From Bacteroides pyogenes_A (GTDB lineage: Bacteria > Bacteroidota > Bacteroidia > Bacteroidales > Bacteroidaceae): a stretch of DNA of 64,000 nucleotides. The notes beneath the pieces are model-generated. The model did no database searches. It had not been told where the DNA came from and was given only the letters and a program-made list of their open reading frames with translations. Where the stretch lies: assembly GCF_048595595.1 (NCBI RefSeq), contig NZ_CP184347.1; one strand, given 5' to 3'. The translations under genes and the position numbers were made by a program. This document shows, in pieces, positions 32,659 through 41,341 of the stretch (positions are counted from its first letter, which is position 1; each line of letters begins with the position of its first letter).

Positions 32659-34866
32659 ATGAAGAAGAATTTTCTACTTATCGCTTTTCTTTGCGTTGCG
32701 GCTTTGATGAATGCGCAACAAAGACTGACCTCGCCGGATGGAAATCTGGTTATGACTTTTCAAATCAATCAAAAAGGTATTCCTACGTATGAACTGACCT
32801 ATAAAGGCAAACCGGTAATCAAGACCAGCCGGTTGGGTTTGGAGTTGAAGAAAGAAGATGCGGCCAAGACAGATTTCGATTGGGTAGACCGCAGAGATCT
32901 GACAAAGCTCGATGCGCAAGCAAATCTTTATAGTGGCTTTGTTTTGAAAGAAACGAGCACTTCTACATTTGATGAAGTTTGGCAGCCGGTTTGGGGAGAA
33001 GAAAAAGAAATTCGCAATCACTATAATGAATTGGCTGCCACATTGCATCAGGCCGAAACCGATCGTCAATTGTTGATACGCTTTCGTTTGTTCAATGACG
33101 GATTGGGTTTTCGTTATGAATTCCCCCGTCAGAAGAATCTGAATTATTTCATTATAAAAGATGAACGCACTCAGTTTGCCATGTCAGGTGACCATACTGC
33201 TTTCTGGATACCCGGCGATTACGATACGCAAGAATATGATTATACTACTTCTCGCTTGTCGGAAATCAGAGGATTGATGAAGAAAGCAATCACTCCGAAC
33301 TGTTCACAGGCTCCTTTCTCGGCTACAGGTGTACAAACCTCGCTGATGATGAAAACCGATGACGGTTTATATATCAATCTTCATGAGGCTGCTTTGATCG
33401 ATTACTCTTTAATGAACTTGAATCTCGATGACAAGAATTTCGTTTTCGAATCATGGTTGACTCCCGATGCACAAGGTAACAAAGGCCACTTACAGACACC
33501 TTGTACCAGTCCTTGGCGCACGGTTATTGTGAGTGACGATGCACGCAATATTCTTGCTTCACGCATCACGCTCAATCTGAACGAGCCTTGTAAGATAGCG
33601 GATACTTCATGGATTAAACCTGTGAAATATATCGGCGTATGGTGGGACATGATTACAGGAAAAGGCTCATGGGCCTACACAGACGAATTGAGCAGTGTGA
33701 AACTGGGAGTTACCGATTATACAAAAACGAAGCCGAACGGTAAGCACTCCGCCAATACTGCGAACGTAAAACGCTATATCGATTTTGCTGCTACCCACGG
33801 ATTCGATGCCGTACTCGTAGAGGGCTGGAACGAAGGATGGGAAGATTGGTTCGGCAACAGCAAAGATTATGTGTTCGACTTTGTTACTCCGTATCCTGAT
33901 TTCGACGTGAAAGAAGTTCAACGTTATGCTGCAAGCAAAGGAGTAAAAATGATGATGCACCATGAAACTTCATCTTCCGTTCGTAACTACGAGCGTCATA
34001 TGGATAAAGCTTATCAATTTATGGTTGATAACGGATACAATTCCGTGAAAAGCGGATATGTGGGCAACATCATTCCCCGTGGGGAACATCATTACGGACA
34101 ATGGATGAACAATCATTATCTGTATGCGGTAAAGAAAGCGGCCGACTATAAGATCATGGTTAACGCTCATGAAGCGGTTCGTCCCACAGGAATCTGTCGT
34201 ACATACCCAAATCTTATCGGTAATGAATCGGCGCGTGGTACGGAATATGAATCTTTTGGAGGAAACAATGTAAATCATACGACAATACTTCCGTTTACTC
34301 GTTTGTTGGGCGGACCGATGGATTATACGCCCGGTATATTCGAGACAGATTGCAGTAAAATGAATCCGGACAACCATTCCCGCGTGCGCTCTACTTTAGT
34401 CCGTCAGTTGGCTTTGTATGTCACTATGTATAGTCCGTTGCAAATGGCTGCCGACATTCCCGAAAACTATGAACGGTTTATGGATGCTTTCCAATTCATC
34501 AAAGACGTGGCGATCGATTGGGATGAAACCCGTTATCTGGAAGCTGAACCGGGTGAATATCTGACTATTGCCCGCAAGGCCAAGGGAACAAACGACTGGT
34601 ACGTAGGCTGTACTGCCGGTGAAGGAGGGCACTCCTCCCGACTTGTTTTTGATTTCCTTGATCCGGGAAAACAATACATCGCTACGATATATGCCGATGC
34701 GAACGATGCCGACTGGGAGAAGAATCCGCAAGCATACACCATTCGCAAAGGAGTGGTAGGCAATAAAACCAAGTTAAATCTTCGTGCCGCCAATGGAGGC
34801 GGATACGCTATCAGCATTAAAGAGGTAAAAGATAAATCAGAGTTGAAAGGATTGAAAAGGTTTTAA
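32659..34866 (+). CDS. susB: SusB-like GH97 alpha-glucosidase
   Basis: A 735-residue family GH97 enzyme with signal peptide (MKKNFLLIAFLCVAALMNAQ). The GH97 N-terminal beta-sandwich (about 22-290) is followed by a barrel containing VLVEGWNEGWEDW and VNAHEAVRPTGICRTYPN, which include the catalytic glutamates of the retaining/inverting GH97 site, and by a C-terminal sandwich. The length matches B. theta SusB (738), a periplasmic calcium-dependent inverting alpha-glucosidase that releases glucose from malto-oligosaccharides. It lies 92 bp upstream of susC. Confidence 0.94.
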   Translation: MKKNFLLIAFLCVAALMNAQQRLTSPDGNLVMTFQINQKGIPTYELTYKGKPVIKTSRLGLELKKEDAAKTDFDWVDRRDLTKLDAQANLYSGFVLKETSTSTFDEVWQPVWGEEKEIRNHYNELAATLHQAETDRQLLIRFRLFNDGLGFRYEFPRQKNLNYFIIKDERTQFAMSGDHTAFWIPGDYDTQEYDYTTSRLSEIRGLMKKAITPNCSQAPFSATGVQTSLMMKTDDGLYINLHEAALIDYSLMNLNLDDKNFVFESWLTPDAQGNKGHLQTPCTSPWRTVIVSDDARNILASRITLNLNEPCKIADTSWIKPVKYIGVWWDMITGKGSWAYTDELSSVKLGVTDYTKTKPNGKHSANTANVKRYIDFAATHGFDAVLVEGWNEGWEDWFGNSKDYVFDFVTPYPDFDVKEVQRYAASKGVKMMMHHETSSSVRNYERHMDKAYQFMVDNGYNSVKSGYVGNIIPRGEHHYGQWMNNHYLYAVKKAADYKIMVNAHEAVRPTGICRTYPNLIGNESARGTEYESFGGNNVNHTTILPFTRLLGGPMDYTPGIFETDCSKMNPDNHSRVRSTLVRQLALYVTMYSPLQMAADIPENYERFMDAFQFIKDVAIDWDETRYLEAEPGEYLTIARKAKGTNDWYVGCTAGEGGHSSRLVFDFLDPGKQYIATIYADANDADWEKNPQAYTIRKGVVGNKTKLNLRAANGGGYAISIKEVKDKSELKGLKRF

Positions 34867-34958
34867 AATAAAAAGGTTCTGAAACGCAAAGTTTTCAATA
34901 GGTATTTTGTGAGAGAATAATTAAATCTTATATACTAACTTAACTTTAAATTAATGAC

Positions 34959-37958
34959 ATGAAAAGGTTTTTGATGCTTAAAGCACTACTTTTCGTAGTG
35001 GGCTTACTCTTGTCCATAGGAACGTTTGCACAGCAAATGACGGTAAAAGGACATGTGAAAGACGCAACAGGAGAACCGGTAATCGGTGCCAACGTATTGA
35101 TAAAAGGAACAACCAGCGGAGTTATCACCGATTTTGACGGAAACTTTGTGTTGCAAGCTAAACAGGGTGATGTTGTAGTTATCTCGTTCGTGGGATACCA
35201 AGCACAGGAATTACCGGTACAACCCGTGCTTAATGTGGTTCTGAAAGACGACTCCCAATTACTTCAGGATGTAGTGGTTATCGGTTATGGTACGGTGAAG
35301 AAGAACGACCTGACCGGATCGACTTTAGCGATCGATGCGGATAAAATGGTAAAAGGAGCTGCAACATCGGCAACCGACTTATTGGTCGGTAAGGCTGCCG
35401 GTGTGAGTGTGATAACCAATGGCGGCGCTCCCGGAGCCGGAGCCACTATCCGTGTCCGTGGAGGTTCGTCTATGTCTGCGAGCAATGATCCGTTGATCGT
35501 TATCGATGGCGTTCCGGTAGATAATGGCGGTATAGATGGTATGAGTAATCCTTTGGCGACGATTCATCCCAATGATATTGAAACTTTTACGATTCTGAAA
35601 GATGCTTCTTCGACTGCGATTTACGGTTCTCGTGCATCCAACGGTGTTATTATCATAACAACGAAAAAAGGGAAATCGGGTAAGGTCAAGGTAAATTATA
35701 GCGGTACGTTTTCTGTAAGCACTAAAACGAAAACCGTAGACGTGATGGGTGCTGATAATTTCCGCTCTTTTGTGGAAGAAAAGTTCGGTAAGGAAAGCAA
35801 TCAGTACGCCGCTTTGGGTAAATCTTCAACGGACTGGCAGAAAGAAATATTTCGTACCGCTCTCAGCACAGACCATAATGTCAGCGTAGCAGGTGCAATA
35901 CCTCATATGCCATATCGCGTATCGCTTGCTTATACCAATGAAAACGGTATCTTGAAAACATCTAATTTGCAACGCTGGACGGGTGCTGTCAGCTTGAATC
36001 CGAATTTCTTCGAAAAGAAGCTGAACATTCAGTTGAATGTGAAAGGCGTATATAATACCAATCGTTTTGCCGATACGGGTTCGATCGGTATAGCTACGCA
36101 ATTTGACCCGACACAGCCTGTTTACATGGAAGGTTCGGACTTCGGAAACGGATATTATATGGCGTTGGATAAATCAAAAGCGCCTATCGGTATCGCGCTG
36201 GCCAATCCGGTTGCCATGTTAGAGCAAAAGCATGACGAATCTACCGTTTATAGAAGCATCGGTAATGCTCAGATTGATTACAGAATGCACTTTTTGCCTG
36301 AACTCCGTGCCAACCTGAACTTAGGATATGATGTTTCCAAAGGTGAAGGAGACGTTATTATCGAAGATAATTCTCCGATGACTTGGGTAACCGGTAATTA
36401 TAAACAAGGATGGGGGGAGAACTCACATTACTACCAGTTGAAGCGTAACCTTTTGCTCGATTTCTATCTGAATTATGCGAAAGAGTTCGGAAAACATAAT
36501 TTAGACGTGATGGCAGGATATTCATGGCAACACTTTTATAACAGTACAAGCCGCTCTTATCCCTATTCGGAAGCAATGGCAAAGAAAAAGAACGCTTCGG
36601 AATACAAAGAACCCGACAGCTATGAAACGGAGAATTATCTGGTATCTTTTTTCGGTCGTTTGAATTATTCGTTGATGAACCGGTATTTACTCACCTTCAC
36701 TCTTCGTAATGACGGCTCTTCCCGTTTCAATAAAGATAACCGTTGGGGCTTATTCCCTTCTGTAGCTTTGGCATGGAAGATGAACGAAGAAGGATTTATG
36801 AAAGATGTAAGGGCCATATCCGATCTGAAACTTCGTTTGGGATACGGTATTACCGGACAACAAAATCTTGGAAGCGGAGATTATCCCTATCTTCCCCGTT
36901 ATATGGCAAGCAAGGCCGGAGCTTCTTATTTCTTCGGCGACAAGAAATATTCATTGTTGGTTCCGTTGGCTTTCGATGCCAATCTGAAATGGGAGGAAAC
37001 TACCACTTACAATGTCGGTATCGACTATGGATTCCTGAACGGACGCATTACGGGAGCATTAGACCTGTATTATCGTAAAACGGAAGATTTGCTGAATACG
37101 GTGGCTGTTGCTGCAGGAACAAACTTCAATAATCAATTGCTCACGAACGTAGGTACATTGGAAAATAAGGGTATTGAGTTTTCAATCAACGCTCATGCCA
37201 TTACTTCAAAGGATTGGAATTGGAATTTGGGATATAATATCTCATATAATAAAAACAAAATTACAAAGATGACCATCAACGACGATCCGAATTATGTGGG
37301 AGTTATTCATGGGGGTATCGATGGAGCTACCGGTACTAACGTAATGATCAATGCGGTGAATAATCCTTATAATTCGTTCTATGTTTTCGAACAGATTTAT
37401 GACCAAAACGGCAAACCTATCGAAGGCGCTTATGTCGATCATAACGGTGACGGAAAAGTCGGTGAAAAAGAGAATGACGGAGATTTGATTGCCTATAAAA
37501 AGTCGGCTCCCGATGTGTTTATGGGACTTACTTCACAACTCTCATACAAGAATTGGGATCTTTCGTTTGCCATGCGGGCAAGTATCGGCAACTATGTTTA
37601 CAATAATGTTCAATCTAACCGTGAGGCATGGGGAGGTTCTGAAATGTATGATAATACAGGCTTCCTGAAAAATAGGATCAATAGCGCCGGAGATACGAAT
37701 TTCAAAGAACCGCGCCGTCGCTCGAGTTATTATGTGCAGAATGCTTCTTTCTTGAGAATGGACAACATTTCACTGGGCTATACATTCAATAAATTGTTTA
37801 ACGAAAAGCAGACCGCAAGGGTCTATGCAACGGTGCAAAATCCGTTTGTTATTACAAAGTACAGCGGTTTGGATCCTGAAATAAGCGGAGAAGGAATCGA
37901 TAACAACATCTATCCCCGTCCGCGTGTGTTTATGATCGGACTTAATCTTAACTTCTAA
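34959..37958 (+). CDS. susC: SusC-like TonB-dependent starch transporter
   Basis: A 999-residue outer-membrane protein: signal peptide to about 25, a carboxypeptidase-like regulatory beta domain (VKGHVKDATGEPVIGANV and DFDGNFVL, 28-110), the Bacteroidota TonB box region QDVVVIGYGTVKK (107-119), a plug with VRIRG-like VRGGSSMSASNDPL, and a 22-strand barrel ending in VFMIGLNLNF. It forms a pedal-bin complex with SusD to import maltodextrins using the TonB system. It is followed 11 bp later by susD. The length matches B. theta SusC. Confidence 0.95.
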   Translation: MKRFLMLKALLFVVGLLLSIGTFAQQMTVKGHVKDATGEPVIGANVLIKGTTSGVITDFDGNFVLQAKQGDVVVISFVGYQAQELPVQPVLNVVLKDDSQLLQDVVVIGYGTVKKNDLTGSTLAIDADKMVKGAATSATDLLVGKAAGVSVITNGGAPGAGATIRVRGGSSMSASNDPLIVIDGVPVDNGGIDGMSNPLATIHPNDIETFTILKDASSTAIYGSRASNGVIIITTKKGKSGKVKVNYSGTFSVSTKTKTVDVMGADNFRSFVEEKFGKESNQYAALGKSSTDWQKEIFRTALSTDHNVSVAGAIPHMPYRVSLAYTNENGILKTSNLQRWTGAVSLNPNFFEKKLNIQLNVKGVYNTNRFADTGSIGIATQFDPTQPVYMEGSDFGNGYYMALDKSKAPIGIALANPVAMLEQKHDESTVYRSIGNAQIDYRMHFLPELRANLNLGYDVSKGEGDVIIEDNSPMTWVTGNYKQGWGENSHYYQLKRNLLLDFYLNYAKEFGKHNLDVMAGYSWQHFYNSTSRSYPYSEAMAKKKNASEYKEPDSYETENYLVSFFGRLNYSLMNRYLLTFTLRNDGSSRFNKDNRWGLFPSVALAWKMNEEGFMKDVRAISDLKLRLGYGITGQQNLGSGDYPYLPRYMASKAGASYFFGDKKYSLLVPLAFDANLKWEETTTYNVGIDYGFLNGRITGALDLYYRKTEDLLNTVAVAAGTNFNNQLLTNVGTLENKGIEFSINAHAITSKDWNWNLGYNISYNKNKITKMTINDDPNYVGVIHGGIDGATGTNVMINAVNNPYNSFYVFEQIYDQNGKPIEGAYVDHNGDGKVGEKENDGDLIAYKKSAPDVFMGLTSQLSYKNWDLSFAMRASIGNYVYNNVQSNREAWGGSEMYDNTGFLKNRINSAGDTNFKEPRRRSSYYVQNASFLRMDNISLGYTFNKLFNEKQTARVYATVQNPFVITKYSGLDPEISGEGIDNNIYPRPRVFMIGLNLNF

Positions 37959-37969
37959 ACTATCAAAAT

Positions 37970-39601
37970 ATGAAAACAGTAAAATATTATATAGCTGCTG
38001 CCCTGATAGGGTTGGCGTTTACCGGAACTTCATGCGTGGGCGATTTGGATACTGTTCCTCTGTCTGACCGTGAAAAGACTCCGGATAAGGTTCTGGGAAA
38101 TCAGGAAGCTCCATATTTGGAAAGCTTGGCAAAAATATACGCAGGCATGGTAATGGCCGGAAATGCCGGTGGCGATAACGACGTAGATGTTTCGGGAGTC
38201 GATGGCGGTAGTCAGGCTTCTTTTCTGCGGGTGCTTTGGAACATGCAAGAGTTGACTACCGATATGGCTCACTGTGCATGGAGTGATAACGGTATACCGG
38301 GATTTAACATGGTGACGTGGGGAGCCAATAGTCCTTGGATTAAAGGTAACTATTACCGTTTGTTCTATCAGATCAATCTTTCGAATGCCTTATTAAGAGA
38401 GACTACTGAGGATAAAATAGCTAAGCGCGGCATTACGGGTGAGGTAGCCCGGCATTTGAAACAGTATCGTGCGGAAGCGCGCCTGCTACGTGCCATGAAC
38501 TATTGGTATTTGTTGGATTTGTATCGTAATGTTCCTTTGGTAACTGAAGATAGTCCGTTGGGAGAAAAAGACAAACTTCCCACACAGATATCTCCCAAAG
38601 AGTTGTTCTCCTTTATCGAAACAGAATTGAAATCTCTGCTTGAGTCCGGAGATTTGCTGAAACCGGTAGTGGGATATTCTCAGCAATACGGGCATGCGGA
38701 TACGTCGCTGGCATGGGCTATGTTGTCCCGGTTGTATCTGAATGCCGAAGTATATATCGGTGAAAACCGTTATTCGGATTGCATTGCCGCTTGCAAGGAG
38801 ATACTGAAAGTAGGCTATGAGTTGGAACCTGAGTATGGAGATATGTTTAAAGCGGATAACCACACGTCGAAAGAGATGATCTTTCCCGTCCGGTACGAAG
38901 GAGAAGAGACTTTGACATGGGGAGGAATGACTTCTTTCCTTTGCTGGGGATCGGCCGAACTGAAAGATGTAACGAATGCCAAAGACGCTTGGCAGGGTGT
39001 TCGCGCCAAATCGTCTTTGCTGAGACTTTTTGAAAAAGAAAAAGAGTCGGATAAGGACAACCGTAAGGCTATGTTGCATACCGATCTTACTCAGAATATA
39101 GAAATTGTAGATCAAACCGCGTTTAAAGATAACGGAATTCCCGTTGCCAAATTTTACAATGTGAATAAAGACGGTAGCATGCCTCCTTCCAAAGAGGCTT
39201 GGATCGACTTCCCTCTGATTCGTTTGGCCGAAATTTATTTGAACTATGCCGAGGCTGTCCTGCGTGGCGGTCAGGGAGGTGATCGCGCTACTGCTTTAAA
39301 GTATGTGAATGACTTGCGTAAGCGTGCATATAAGGATAAGGCTGCGGCTGTTATCACTGAATCCGATTTTAATCTGGATTTCCTGTTGGATGAAAAAGGA
39401 CGCGAATTCTTCTTTGAAGCTCAGAGACGTACCGACCTGATACGTTTCGGAAAATTCACCGGAAGCTCTTACTTATGGCCGTGGAAAGGCGGAATACCCG
39501 GCGGAAAAGCTGTCGAGGAGTATCTGAAACTATTCCCGTTGCCATCGGATGAAATTGGTTCGAACACAGCTTTAATACAGAACGAAGGATATAAGAGATA
39601 A
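37970..39601 (+). CDS. susD: SusD-like starch-binding outer-membrane lipoprotein
   Basis: A 543-residue RagB/SusD-family lipoprotein (lipobox TGTSC, Cys22). The N-terminal part carries the RAEARLLRAMNYWYLLDLY TPR-like helix typical of the family, and the C-terminal SusD motif includes PLIRLAEIYLNYAEAVLRGG, then a helix and DEKGREFFFEAQRRTDLIRFG. It binds starch on the cell surface and caps the SusC channel. It lies between susC (11 bp) and the SusE/F-type gene (19 bp), so all three are translated from one mRNA. Confidence 0.94.
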   Translation: MKTVKYYIAAALIGLAFTGTSCVGDLDTVPLSDREKTPDKVLGNQEAPYLESLAKIYAGMVMAGNAGGDNDVDVSGVDGGSQASFLRVLWNMQELTTDMAHCAWSDNGIPGFNMVTWGANSPWIKGNYYRLFYQINLSNALLRETTEDKIAKRGITGEVARHLKQYRAEARLLRAMNYWYLLDLYRNVPLVTEDSPLGEKDKLPTQISPKELFSFIETELKSLLESGDLLKPVVGYSQQYGHADTSLAWAMLSRLYLNAEVYIGENRYSDCIAACKEILKVGYELEPEYGDMFKADNHTSKEMIFPVRYEGEETLTWGGMTSFLCWGSAELKDVTNAKDAWQGVRAKSSLLRLFEKEKESDKDNRKAMLHTDLTQNIEIVDQTAFKDNGIPVAKFYNVNKDGSMPPSKEAWIDFPLIRLAEIYLNYAEAVLRGGQGGDRATALKYVNDLRKRAYKDKAAAVITESDFNLDFLLDEKGREFFFEAQRRTDLIRFGKFTGSSYLWPWKGGIPGGKAVEEYLKLFPLPSDEIGSNTALIQNEGYKR

Positions 39602-39620
39602 CATTGAAGAATACTAAGTT

Positions 39621-41237
39621 ATGAAAAAGATATATTTATTCACTATATTGTGCATGGGGATATTGGCCTTTTCCTCATGTGAAGATGACGCTACTCCGGT
39701 ATTGAGCGTAAAGTCTCCGGCAAAATTGGAACAATTGCCTCAGAGCGAATATAGAATCACGGCAAATAATGTGACCGAAACATTTACGGTGCGCTGGAGG
39801 CCCGCCGATTTCGGATTCGCGGCAGTGGCGGATTATACGGTAAGGATGACGAATAAGGATAATGGCAAAACGTTGAATCTGGGAGTAACGAAATCCAATG
39901 AATTATCGTTGTCTTACAAGGATATTAACGCTTTTCTGGGTCAAATGAATGTTTACCCGGGACAAACGGGAAATATGTCGATATCTCTTTCTTGCTCGGC
40001 TTATGACTCGAAACTGAATGAGAATTTTGCCGAAGCGATTGATTTTAAGGTTGTGCCTTACGACCCGAAAGCAGTAGAATGGAACTATGTCTATGTAGCG
40101 ATAGGCTATCCTGACTGGGACTGGACGAAAGCTTACATGCTGGGAGACCCTGATGAAAACGGAGACTACGAAGGGTATGTAGATTTTCCTGAAGACAATG
40201 CTACTTTTGCCATATTGGATGGCAAAACATTGCAGCCGATCGTTGAGGGACAACAGATTGAGAATAAGGGATTCTATCATCTTCTGCTGTCAGGCGGCGA
40301 ATTGAAGCCGGTAGGCGCTGCGCAGCAATGGGCACTTATCGGTGATGCGACATCCGGAGGATGGGGCTCGGATACTTCTTTGGATTATGATGCGGAAACG
40401 CGCCTGTGGACAAAGGTGGTGAAATTAACCGTCGGCAAAGAATTCAAGTTCAGGGCAAATTCCGATTGGGGAATAAATCTGGGAGCTGCTTCGGAGGGAC
40501 CCAAAGAAGTGGCGGTAGATGAAACTGAATCTTTGAAAGCAAACGGTCCTAACTTTAAAATGAAAGCAGATAAAGATATTGCTTATTTGGTGACCTTGAA
40601 CCTGACTGAAGCCGGGAAATATACTTTCTTTTTAACGGAAACATCGTTTGTTCCGTCGAGCGAGTTTATTACCATGCCGGGTAGCTATCAAGGATGGAAC
40701 CCCGGTGGTGAAGATTGTTACAAACTTACTTCTCCCGACAGAAATTATGTGTATTCGGGTGCTCATTACATGCCCGAAGGTACGCTCTTTAAGTTCCACG
40801 ACGCAGGTTCCTGGATCGGTATCAATGGGAAGATTGCTTGGAATGCCGAAAACAATGGCGGTACTTTCGCCATCAGCATCAATGGAGGAGAGAACATCGA
40901 GATGACCCATGGAGGATATTACAAGTTTATTGTAAATACCGAAAAGAAAACATGTAAGTTCATGCAATCCGGTTGGGGAGTTGTGGGCGACGCCACCCCC
41001 GGCGACTGGAGTAAAGATACATGGATGACGTATGATCCGGAAACTAAGTTATGGACGGTGACAATGGACATGAAAAACGGTCATTTCAAATTCCGTTGGG
41101 ATGCCGATTGGGCTATTAATTTCGGCGGCGACTTGGGAGCCTTGACTCAGGGTGGCGATAATATACCTATTACAGCAGGCAATTATACGATTACTTTGAA
41201 TCCGGAAGCTAAGAGCGCGACTGTGACGAAAAACTAA
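39621..41237 (+). CDS. SusE/SusF-type surface starch-binding lipoprotein
   Basis: A 538-residue lipoprotein (lipobox FSSC, Cys20) with an N-terminal immunoglobulin-like SusE domain (about 25-145) and four carbohydrate-binding modules: about 150-230 (VYVAIGYPDWDWTKA), 231-340 (WALIGDATSGGWGSDTSL), 341-445 (MPGSYQGWNPGGEDCY) and 446-538 (WGVVGDATPGDWSKDTWM). Modules 2 and 4 are close copies. In B. theta, SusE (387) and SusF (485) are separate; here a single longer protein holds the place of both. It should bind starch at the cell surface. A strong hairpin follows its stop. Confidence 0.88.
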   Translation: MKKIYLFTILCMGILAFSSCEDDATPVLSVKSPAKLEQLPQSEYRITANNVTETFTVRWRPADFGFAAVADYTVRMTNKDNGKTLNLGVTKSNELSLSYKDINAFLGQMNVYPGQTGNMSISLSCSAYDSKLNENFAEAIDFKVVPYDPKAVEWNYVYVAIGYPDWDWTKAYMLGDPDENGDYEGYVDFPEDNATFAILDGKTLQPIVEGQQIENKGFYHLLLSGGELKPVGAAQQWALIGDATSGGWGSDTSLDYDAETRLWTKVVKLTVGKEFKFRANSDWGINLGAASEGPKEVAVDETESLKANGPNFKMKADKDIAYLVTLNLTEAGKYTFFLTETSFVPSSEFITMPGSYQGWNPGGEDCYKLTSPDRNYVYSGAHYMPEGTLFKFHDAGSWIGINGKIAWNAENNGGTFAISINGGENIEMTHGGYYKFIVNTEKKTCKFMQSGWGVVGDATPGDWSKDTWMTYDPETKLWTVTMDMKNGHFKFRWDADWAINFGGDLGALTQGGDNIPITAGNYTITLNPEAKSATVTKN

Positions 41238-41248
41238 AACCGGTTTAT

Positions 41249-41291
41249 GGCAAAAGGATTGGAGGATGGTATTCTTTCCAATCCTTTTGCC
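41249..41291 (+). terminator. terminator-like hairpin inside the sus operon
   Basis: A perfect 15-bp stem (GGCAAAAGGATTGGA and TCCAATCCTTTTGCC) begins 11 bp past the SusE/F-type stop and precedes the amylase gene by 50 bp. There is no long U run after it (TTATCATACG), so it may attenuate rather than end transcription, or protect the upstream mRNA. Confidence 0.65.
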
Positions 41292-41341
41292 TTATCATAC
41301 GTTTGTTGGCATATATATTTTGAACTCTTAAAGAAAATACA

